From an uncultured Lachnospiraceae bacterium (GTDB lineage: Bacteria > Bacillota > Clostridia > Lachnospirales > Lachnospiraceae): a stretch of 12,249 bases of DNA. Under the pieces are notes generated by a model, which saw only the letters and a program-made list of their open reading frames with translations, was not told where the DNA came from and ran no database searches. The position numbers and the translations under genes were made by a program. The DNA is taken from positions 1-12,249 of the forward strand of contig CAJUHN010000100.1 of assembly GCA_910585935.1 (NCBI GenBank), given 5' to 3'. This document shows, one piece after another, positions 7,229 to 12,249 of the stretch (the first letter of the stretch is position 1; each line of letters begins with the position of its first letter).

Positions 7229-7285
7229 ATAGTAGACTCTAGCTGCGTCCAGCGAGGGGCGGTGGTGGTTCAAATCCACAACTAT
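7229..7285 (+). other. RNA domain II: tRNA-like unit with a T-arm-like hairpin
   Basis: ATAGT 7229-7233 pairs with ACTAT 7281-7285. Inside are GCTG/CAGC around CGTC (about 7242-7253) and a hairpin GTGG-TTCAAAT-CCAC at 7265-7279, whose loop and flanks match the T-arm consensus of real tRNAs. At 57 nt, with only two internal hairpins, it is too short for a normal tRNA and looks like a decayed or D-armless tRNA-like fold. Confidence 0.4.
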
Positions 7286-7294
7286 CTTATAGCG

Positions 7295-7367
7295 CAAAAG
7301 ATAGGATGGCGTGACGGTAAGTACCGACCATGTAGCGTGCAAATCGCTACCAACATATGCTCTTTTG
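7295..7367 (+). other. RNA domain III: 73-nt unit closed by a 7-bp stem
   Basis: CAAAAGA 7295-7301 pairs perfectly with TCTTTTG 7361-7367. The enclosed sequence forms ATGG 7306-7309/CCAT 7328-7331 with CGGT 7315-7318/ACCG 7323-7326, and a 6-bp hairpin GTAGCG-TGCAAAT-CGCTAC at 7332-7350 with a seven-base T-loop-like loop. The closing stem competes with CTATCTT 7282-7288/AAGATAG 7298-7304, so two conformations are possible. Confidence 0.4.
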
Positions 7368-7538
7368 GTTCATGAGGCAACCGAGTGATTAAATGAATGA
7401 AATTTAAGCAATAGATAGTTCAGACTGGCTCCAAGGAGTTAAGTGGTTATAGCCCATTCAGCCAAAATTAAATTCAGCAATTAAGCAGTGGGTTGGGCTG
7501 AATCTCCAAACAGATAATTCTGTGAATGAAGTAACTAC

Positions 7539-7566
7539 TGCCTTTGAAAGCACGATTTCGAAGGCA
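7539..7566 (+). promoter_or_regulatory. 11-pair stem-loop just upstream of pncA
   Basis: Bases 7539-7549 pair with 7556-7566 over eleven positions (one G-T wobble) around a GCACGA loop. It ends 27 bases before the pncA start and 13 bases before its ribosome binding site (AAGGA, 7580-7584). No T run follows, so it is not a standard intrinsic terminator. It may mark the 3' boundary of the structured RNA, protect or process the operon mRNA, or modulate pncA translation. Confidence 0.5.
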
Positions 7567-7593
7567 TACAAAACAAAGAAAGGAAGAAAAATT

Positions 7594-8124
7594 ATGAAGA
7601 AAGTATTAGTAGTGGTAGACATGCAGAATGATTTTGTTGATGGAGCTTTAGGAACAAAAGAAGCAGTTGGTATTGTAGAGAATGTAGTAAATAAGATTAA
7701 GAATTTTGATGGTAAGATTTTTGCTACACTTGATACACACCAGAGTAATTACATGGAAACATCCGAAGGTAAGAAACTTCCCGTTCCTCATTGTATCAGG
7801 ATGACAAGTGGATGGTTACTTAATGAAGATATTATGAAAGCATTAGATGGTAAAGATTATAAGACCATTGAAAAGAGAACCTTTGGATCAACAAAGTTAG
7901 TAAATGAAATTCGCAGGATTAATGGTAATGATGATATTGAAATTGAACTTATTGGATTATGTACAGATATTTGTGTGGTTTCAAATGCATTGTTACTGAA
8001 AGCATATTTCCCAGAAGCGAAAATAACAGTAGATGCAAGTTGCTGCGCTGGTGTTACGCCTGAGAGTCATAAGGCAGCATTGGATACAATGAAAATGTGC
8101 CAGATTGATGTGATTGGAGAGTAA
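7594..8124 (+). CDS. pncA: Nicotinamidase (isochorismatase-like hydrolase)
   Basis: This 176-residue cytoplasmic enzyme most likely hydrolyses nicotinamide to nicotinate and ammonia, the first step of the deamidated NAD+ salvage route. D9 (VVVDMQNDF), K94 (IEKRTFGS) and the nucleophile C127 (GLCTDICV) form the family's catalytic triad, and D47, H49 and H66 (LDTHQSN, VPHC) fit the metal site. Length is normal. I start at ATG 7594, with AAGGA at 7580-7584; an in-frame GTG at 7522 would add 24 residues from inside a strong hairpin and is rejected. Other cysteine hydrolases of the isochorismatase fold look similar, but the downstream pncB, nadD and nadE strongly favour nicotinamide as substrate. 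It is first in the operon; the next start follows its stop directly. Confidence 0.88.
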   Translation: MKKVLVVVDMQNDFVDGALGTKEAVGIVENVVNKIKNFDGKIFATLDTHQSNYMETSEGKKLPVPHCIRMTSGWLLNEDIMKALDGKDYKTIEKRTFGSTKLVNEIRRINGNDDIEIELIGLCTDICVVSNALLLKAYFPEAKITVDASCCAGVTPESHKAALDTMKMCQIDVIGE

Positions 8125-8805
8125 ATGGACAAATATCTTAGTATTATCACTAACTTTGGATGTCACTATAAATGTCCTTATTGCATAGTCAAAGAGAATA
8201 ATTTACAAATTCCGAAAACGACACTTAAAGGATTAAGAGAATTGGATAAAACATATAAGGAATGTGGATGTAATATTATTTCTATTTCAGGTGGTGGCGA
8301 TCCATTGCATAATTATGATAAGCATTTTGATTGGTATAGAGAATTGTTTAAATGGTCAAGAGAATATCATTCAAAACATAATTTATGTTATTCCAATCCA
8401 GTTCCTATTGAGATGCATACAAGCTATATGACTGATGAAACATCTTTTCCGTTTTATGATTGTTACCGTGTTGTCTATCATGCAAATGCAATTGAGGATT
8501 TAAACAAGATTCATAGAACAGGAAAAGAAATAGTAAGAGTGGTGTATGTAGTTGCTAAAGATTTCACATTACATGACATAATGGATATTGCAAATTATGT
8601 TAAAAATAGTGATCAATTTGACGAGTTAAGTTTTCGGCAGTTTGTGGATGATAAATATGAAGCAAAATTCTATTTACACGATTATTTAAAATTAGGACAT
8701 AAGAAACTTTGGTGGTATATAGAGCAAAACGATTACAATTTGTATTATGTAGAAAATGAAATGTATACAGAATATAGGAAAATAGGTGAGAAAGAATGCA
8801 GTTAA
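8125..8805 (+). CDS. Radical SAM domain protein, function unknown
   Basis: The ATG abuts the pncA stop. C13, C17 and C20 (CHYKCPYC) form the CxxxCxxC motif that holds the radical SAM [4Fe-4S] cluster, and GGGDP at 56-60 is the SAM-binding glycine motif. The 226-residue protein is short, with only the core domain and no extra cluster-binding Cys pattern that I can see, so it is more likely to act on a small molecule, nucleotide or peptide than to carry a SPASM domain. The C-terminal third is rich in Tyr, Trp and charged residues. Location within the nicotinamide-to-NAD+ operon, overlapping the next gene by ten bases, suggests a shared process, but no step of that route needs radical chemistry. 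An activase or a nucleotide/cofactor-modifying enzyme are both possible. Confidence 0.85.
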   Translation: MDKYLSIITNFGCHYKCPYCIVKENNLQIPKTTLKGLRELDKTYKECGCNIISISGGGDPLHNYDKHFDWYRELFKWSREYHSKHNLCYSNPVPIEMHTSYMTDETSFPFYDCYRVVYHANAIEDLNKIHRTGKEIVRVVYVVAKDFTLHDIMDIANYVKNSDQFDELSFRQFVDDKYEAKFYLHDYLKLGHKKLWWYIEQNDYNLYYVENEMYTEYRKIGEKECS

Positions 8806-9320
8806 AAAATGTTTTCAGACATTTTCAGAAAATATGTGTTCATAAATATTGGGTATTCTACTATTGCTGTAAAGTTGGAATTCCAATACAGGGATTGTTT
8901 CATGATATATCTAAATTTTCTCCGACAGAATTTTGGGAAAGCGTGAAATATTATCAAGGTAATATTAGTCCAATAGATGCTTGTAAAAAAGAAAACGGAT
9001 GGTCATCAGCTTGGATGCATCATAAGGGAATAAATAAACATCATTATGAGTATTGGCAGGATAACTTTGATAATGGTGGAACACCTATTGAAATGCCAAT
9101 AAAGTATAAGAAAGAAATGCTATGCGATTATCTAGGAGCAGGCAGAGCGTATTATGGCAAAGATTTTACATATATGAAAGAATATGATTGGTGGCAGAAC
9201 AAAATGAAAAAGCCATTAGCTATGCATCCAAATGATAAAGCATTTATTACTATGTGGCTATCGAAACTCGTTAATGAGGGCAATATTATCTTTAGGAAAT
9301 TGAGAGAAACGGAGAAATAG
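8796..9320 (+). CDS. DUF5662-like protein with HD-type metal-binding pattern
   Basis: This 174-residue protein starts inside the end of the radical SAM gene (ten-base overlap), with a GGTGAGAAAG site ahead. The sequence LFHDISKFSPTEFWES at 34-49 and AWMHHKGINKHHYEYW at 72-87 matches what I know of the DUF5662 family. H16, H36-D37, H75/H76 and D111 occur in the H...HD...H...D order of HD-superfamily metal phosphohydrolases, several of which are nucleotidases. The fold and activity are inferred, not shown. In this operon it might cleave a nucleotide or NAD-related phosphate, or act with the radical SAM protein. pncB begins two bases after its stop, so the genes are one transcription unit. Confidence 0.75.
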   Translation: MQLKNVFRHFQKICVHKYWVFYYCCKVGIPIQGLFHDISKFSPTEFWESVKYYQGNISPIDACKKENGWSSAWMHHKGINKHHYEYWQDNFDNGGTPIEMPIKYKKEMLCDYLGAGRAYYGKDFTYMKEYDWWQNKMKKPLAMHPNDKAFITMWLSKLVNEGNIIFRKLRETEK

Positions 9321-9322
9321 AT

Positions 9323-10525
9323 ATGGAACAAATTATTAAAAGTTTATTAGAAACAGATATGTATAAGTTTAGTATGGGACAAGTAATCTTCCATCAATTC
9401 TCTGATTATAAAACAACTTGGACATTTAAGTGTCGCAACAAAGATGTGTTCTTTACTCACGAAATGGTTCAAGAAATTAAGAATCAGATCAAGTCATATT
9501 GTACTCTTAGATTTACTGAACAGGAACTTCAATATTTGGATAATATTCTTTGGATTAAAGGAAGTTATATAGATTTTCTACGTCTGTGGAAACCAAGATT
9601 TGAGGATTTTGAGATAACAACTAATGCAGAGTGCGGATTATCTATTGAGACTAAAGGCACTTGGTTGAATACCAGTATGTATGAAATTCCAGTGCTTGCT
9701 ATAGTAAATGAGGTCTATTTTAGAATGGCACATGATTATGAGCATCTGATAAAAATTTTCAATGAAAAACTTGAAGAAAAAGTAGGCTGGTTGGAGATTC
9801 ATCAGGGTAAATATCATCTTTCTGCATTTAGTGAGTTTGGTCTTAGACGTAGACTTTCCGCTGAAGCACAGGAGAATGCAGTAAAGAGATTATCAACAGC
9901 AAAATACTGTAGTTCCACTTTTGTTGGTACATCAAATGTTTATTTGGCAATGAAGAATAATTTGATACCAACTGGTACTCAGGCACATGAATATATTATG
10001 TGTGTAGGACAGGGAAATCATAAACATAATCCTGCATATTCAAATTGGTATGCAATGGAGTCATGGGTAAAAGAGTATGGGATTCTAAATGGAACCGCTT
10101 TGACTGATACTATTACTACAGATTGCTTTTTGAGAGATTTTAATTTGACTTATACCACATTATTTAGTGGAGTAAGGCATGATAGTGGCGATCCGTATGA
10201 ATGGGGAGAAAAGATAATTAAGCACTATAAAGATTTAGGAATAGATCCGCAAACAAAAACCTTGTTGTTTAGTGACAGTTTAAATTTCAAAAAGGCAGAT
10301 GAGATTTTCCGTTATTTCAGAGGGAAAGCAAAAGTGGCTTTTGGAATAGGAACTTACATCTCCAACGATACGGATGTGGAGCCACTGAATATTGTAATGA
10401 AAGTTACAAAATGTAATGGTCAGGATGTTGCAAAATTATCTGATGTAGAAGGGAAGGGTATGTGCAAGAACCCTGAATATGTAGAATATTTGCAAAGGTG
10501 TATTAATTGGAGGATGGGGCAATGA
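9323..10525 (+). CDS. pncB: Nicotinate phosphoribosyltransferase
   Basis: The 400-residue product matches the bacterial PncB family along its whole length: LLETDMYKFSMGQ at 8-20, FGLRRRLSAEAQE at 172-184, VGTSNVYLA at 201-209, PTGTQAHE at 216-223 with the phosphorylated histidine H222, ALTDTITTDCFLRDF at 259-273, GVRHDSGDPYEWGEK at 283-297, LLFSDSL at 314-320 and FGIGTYISND at 340-349. It joins nicotinate to PRPP, coupled to ATP hydrolysis, to form nicotinate mononucleotide. The E. coli-type domain order and length are intact. The closest alternative, a nicotinamide phosphoribosyltransferase, is usually longer and has a different active-site context; the pncA upstream also points to nicotinate. 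The stop overlaps the nadD start (ATGA). Confidence 0.93.
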   Translation: MEQIIKSLLETDMYKFSMGQVIFHQFSDYKTTWTFKCRNKDVFFTHEMVQEIKNQIKSYCTLRFTEQELQYLDNILWIKGSYIDFLRLWKPRFEDFEITTNAECGLSIETKGTWLNTSMYEIPVLAIVNEVYFRMAHDYEHLIKIFNEKLEEKVGWLEIHQGKYHLSAFSEFGLRRRLSAEAQENAVKRLSTAKYCSSTFVGTSNVYLAMKNNLIPTGTQAHEYIMCVGQGNHKHNPAYSNWYAMESWVKEYGILNGTALTDTITTDCFLRDFNLTYTTLFSGVRHDSGDPYEWGEKIIKHYKDLGIDPQTKTLLFSDSLNFKKADEIFRYFRGKAKVAFGIGTYISNDTDVEPLNIVMKVTKCNGQDVAKLSDVEGKGMCKNPEYVEYLQRCINWRMGQ

Positions 10526-11139
10526 ATAATATTTTACTCATTCCAGGAAGTTTCAATCCAATTACAAATGCACATATCGAAATGGCTAAAACTGCAAAAG
10601 AGAAAATTAATGCAAGCGAAGTTTATTTTATTCCTGCTCATGATACATATGTTGCCAAGAAGAAAACATTAATTCCTGGGAAAAGCAGGTGTAGATTGAT
10701 CGAAGAAGCAACTCCAGATTATATGACATATACTTCTCTGGAAATAGATAGTTTTCTTCCAGTGAAAACATACGACACCATTTCTAAATTAAGAGAAAAA
10801 CTTGATAGAGATTATAAGTTTTATGATTTTTACATTTGTTTAGGGATGGACAATATAGGAACATTGACAACTTGGTATAATTGGCAACCTTTTGTTGAAG
10901 AAAATAGGTTTGTGGCTTGTGTAAGAGAAGGACAAAATCTTGATAAGACATTGAAGGAAGCTGGTTTATCAAAGTATGAGAATCATTTTGTAGAAATAAT
11001 GATTCCTGAAAATCATATTTCTTCAAGTTTGGTGAGAGATTTATGTGAGCAAAGTAAATTTAATGAAATAAAAGATATTGTTCCTGAAAATGTATATGAG
11101 TATTTACGGAGGTTTTATGATGTACTTAACAGAATTTAA
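10522..11139 (+). CDS. nadD: Nicotinate/nicotinamide mononucleotide adenylyltransferase
   Basis: ATG 10522 overlaps the pncB stop and has GGAGG at 10509-10513 eight bases ahead. The 205-residue protein is a nucleotidyltransferase of the HxGH family: GSFNPITNAH at 9-18 (T15-N-A-H18 in place of HxGH), LGMDN...W at 107-118 and ISSSLVR at 166-172, the ATP-phosphate motif. It transfers AMP from ATP to nicotinate mononucleotide to give the dinucleotide, the third step of the route. Unusually, GSFNPITNAH and the following HDTYVAKKKTLIPGKSR resemble eukaryotic NMNAT enzymes more than typical bacterial NadD, so the protein may also accept nicotinamide mononucleotide. Its last bases overlap nadE, whose ribosome binding site lies inside nadD. 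Confidence 0.88.
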   Translation: MNNILLIPGSFNPITNAHIEMAKTAKEKINASEVYFIPAHDTYVAKKKTLIPGKSRCRLIEEATPDYMTYTSLEIDSFLPVKTYDTISKLREKLDRDYKFYDFYICLGMDNIGTLTTWYNWQPFVEENRFVACVREGQNLDKTLKEAGLSKYENHFVEIMIPENHISSSLVRDLCEQSKFNEIKDIVPENVYEYLRRFYDVLNRI

Positions 11140-11857
11140 TGCAATAGAAGTAAAAGATAGATGCGTGAAGTGGATCAGAGATTTCTTTGAAGAAAATGGG
11201 AAAGGTTGTAATGCCGTTGTTGGAATTTCAGGTGGGAAGGACAGCTCTATTGTAGCAGCATTGTGTGTAGAAGCACTTGGTAAGAATAGAGTAATCGGTG
11301 TACTAATGCCGAATGGTGAGCAAAGCGATATTTCTTATTCGTATTTCTTGTGTGGAAATCTTGGTATTAAATTTGTTACGGTTCCTATTGAAGACGCTGT
11401 TAATGGTGTACTTGATGCAATGAAAGAGAATATAGATATTAGCGACCAGACTCTTATTAATCTTCCGGCTCGTATCAGAATGTCAACTTTATATGCTGTC
11501 AGTCAGAGCATGAATGGTAGAGTTGCGAATACATGTAATTTATCTGAAGATTGGGTAGGATATTCTACACGATATGGCGATGCGGCAGGTGATTTTAGTC
11601 CATTATCTAATTTGACAGTTACAGAAATCAAACAGATTGGAAGAGTCTTAGGATTACCAGATGATTTGATTGATAAGGTTCCTTCAGATGGTCTTTGTGG
11701 GAAGACAGACGAAGATAATCTTGGATTTACTTATGATGCTTTGGACAGATATATTCGTACTGGTGAGATTGAAGATGGAGAAGTAAAGAAAAGAATTGAT
11801 ACAATGCATGAGAAGAATTTGTTCAAATTGCAGTTAATGCCAAGTTTTCATCTGTAA
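11120..11857 (+). CDS. nadE: NAD+ synthetase, ammonia-dependent
   Basis: Two ATGs adjoin (11117 and 11120); GGAGG at 11108-11112 is seven bases from the second, which I prefer. The 245-residue protein has the PP-loop SGGKDSS at 37-43, then ANTCNLSEDWVGYSTRYGDAAGDFSPLSNL, PSDGLCGKTDEDNLGFTYDALDRYI and a basic C-terminus, all in the family order. It adenylates nicotinate adenine dinucleotide with ATP and amidates it to NAD+. There is no N-terminal glutaminase domain, so free ammonia must be the nitrogen donor; PncA in the same operon releases ammonia. It starts within the end of nadD and closes the NAD+ block. A 40-base gap without a clear terminator follows. Confidence 0.93.
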   Translation: MYLTEFNAIEVKDRCVKWIRDFFEENGKGCNAVVGISGGKDSSIVAALCVEALGKNRVIGVLMPNGEQSDISYSYFLCGNLGIKFVTVPIEDAVNGVLDAMKENIDISDQTLINLPARIRMSTLYAVSQSMNGRVANTCNLSEDWVGYSTRYGDAAGDFSPLSNLTVTEIKQIGRVLGLPDDLIDKVPSDGLCGKTDEDNLGFTYDALDRYIRTGEIEDGEVKKRIDTMHEKNLFKLQLMPSFHL

Positions 11858-11897
11858 ATAGGATTGATATATAAAGAAGAAACGGAGGTAAGCTTAT

Positions 11898-12249
11898 TTG
11901 GCAGTAGAATTAAAGGTAAATGTGATAAATCAGCTTAAATTGCTGCGCCAAAGTACATTTAAGGATATATATTGTTTTCTTGATGAAGATATACAGAATG
12001 CCCAGAGAGCAAAAGCGACAGAGGTAAGAGTTACTGTTGATAGATGGGGAGAAGGTACAGTCACTATTGAAAATAATGGCAATATACTTACTAAACCACA
12101 GGCACTATTTTCTATTGCCGAAAGTGATTGGGATGAAGAAGTAAGGAATAGTGAAAATCCTTTTGGTATGGGATTCTTCAGTAATATTACTGTCAGTAAT
12201 CTTATCAATGTTCATTCAGGAAATACATATATCACATTTGATGTAGAAG
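11898..12249 (+). CDS. GHKL-type ATPase, N-terminal part (3' end beyond window)
   Basis: GGAGGT at 11884-11889 precedes TTG 11898, from which an open frame runs to the right edge; there is no ATG nearby, so TTG is the likely start. The visible 117 residues show a Bergerat (GHKL) ATP-binding fold: FLDEDIQNAQRAKA at 27-40, with E30 and N34 as the N-box general base and Mg2+ ligand; TIENNG at 56-61 as the G1 box; and NPFGMGFFS at 87-95 as the G2 ATP lid. Order and spacing fit HSP90/MutL/MORC-like ATPases rather than sensor kinases. The C-terminal domain that would decide the role is missing. It may be transcribed with nadE (40-base gap), but a functional link to NAD+ is unproven. Phage-encoded and defence-related proteins of this fold exist. 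Confidence 0.8.
   Translation, partial: MAVELKVNVINQLKLLRQSTFKDIYCFLDEDIQNAQRAKATEVRVTVDRWGEGTVTIENNGNILTKPQALFSIAESDWDEEVRNSENPFGMGFFSNITVSNLINVHSGNTYITFDVE

Larger units (their letters stand above)
7130..7566 (+). ncRNA. Candidate structured RNA of about 430 nt between crAss001_48-like gene and pncA
   Basis: This is the only long stretch without a convincing protein gene, and it looks richer in G and C than its surroundings. By eye it holds a succession of stems: CATCC 7135-7139 with GGATG 7148-7152; three closed tRNA-sized domains (listed separately); TTTGGTT 7364-7370 with AACCGAG 7379-7385 (two wobbles); ATTCAGCC 7456-7463 with GGCTGAAT 7496-7503; ACAGA 7510-7514 with TCTGT 7519-7523; and the 11-pair hairpin 7539-7566. 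Some pairings are mutually exclusive. Large phage-associated RNAs such as GOLLD and ROOL, often found near tRNA genes, are candidates for comparison, but I cannot match their consensus from memory. It may be an independent RNA or the long leader of the NAD operon. No clear promoter is visible. Confidence 0.5.

Noticed and set aside
7229..7288. A functional tRNA gene
   Set aside because: The T-arm-like hairpin is convincing, but the unit is only 57 nt, lacks a recognisable D-arm and anticodon arm, and has no CCA.
7172..7375. A 67-codon open frame (GTG start) inside the non-coding region
   Set aside because: No ribosome binding site; composition is unlike a protein; and the same bases form three stem-closed RNA domains.
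7539..7570. Intrinsic terminator before pncA
   Set aside because: The hairpin is strong but is followed by ATACAAAAC, with no T run.
7522..7593. N-terminal extension of PncA from GTG 7522
   Set aside because: The added 24 residues do not fit the family, whose proteins begin with the VVVDMQ strand. The extension covers the 11-pair hairpin, and ATG 7594 has its own ribosome binding site.
7130..7593. Known NAD+ riboswitch upstream of pncA
   Set aside because: The region is far larger than the known NAD+-I and NAD+-II motifs and I cannot locate their conserved cores. A new switch cannot be excluded.
9323..10525. NAMPT (nicotinamide phosphoribosyltransferase) as in phage NARP2-type pathways
   Set aside because: Length, motifs and spacing match the E. 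coli-type PncB throughout, and a nicotinamidase is present in the same operon.

Overview
The window is AT-rich, coding-dense and entirely plus-strand. Genes abut or overlap by a few bases and carry strong GGAGG-type ribosome binding sites. Many products are short proteins that I do not recognise. Together with a crAss001_48-like small protein, a phage-type ATP-grasp protein, a structured non-coding region with tRNA-like parts and a LemA-type membrane protein, this suggests a large mobile element (large phage, prophage or phage-like plasmid) of a gut Firmicute, probably a Clostridia/Lachnospiraceae host. The host assignment is inference from composition and protein style; no integrase, capsid or replication gene lies in the window.

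Positions 1-7106 form an accessory block: a 5'-truncated gene, two small unknown genes, a LemA-family protein followed by a two-membrane-segment protein whose frame is broken at a GGGG run, an unknown 157-residue protein, an ATP-grasp protein resembling the R2K clade, and a run of small proteins, several with cysteine-rich (probably zinc-binding) motifs. The last of these is crAss001_48-like. Several genes combine a strong GGAGGTG-type ribosome binding site with a non-ATG start, in at least one case apparently ATC.

Positions 7107-7593 contain no convincing protein gene but are packed with self-complementary segments. There are three consecutive tRNA-sized domains, each closed by a 5-7 bp stem, two T-arm-like hairpins, further stems, and an 11-pair hairpin just upstream of the next gene. 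I treat this as a candidate structured RNA of about 430 nt.

Positions 7594-11857 are one tightly packed operon: pncA (nicotinamidase), a radical SAM protein, a DUF5662/HD-like protein, pncB (nicotinate phosphoribosyltransferase), nadD (adenylyltransferase with a eukaryote-like NMNAT motif) and nadE (ammonia-dependent NAD synthetase). The four named enzymes make up the complete deamidated (Preiss-Handler) route from nicotinamide to NAD+. Ammonia released by PncA is a co-substrate of NadE. On a phage-like element, the simplest reading is that this refills host NAD+, either to support replication or to counter NAD+-depleting defences. The radical SAM and HD-like proteins in the middle of the operon have no known role in that route and are the most interesting unknowns. 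At the right edge a GHKL-type ATPase gene begins and runs off the window.
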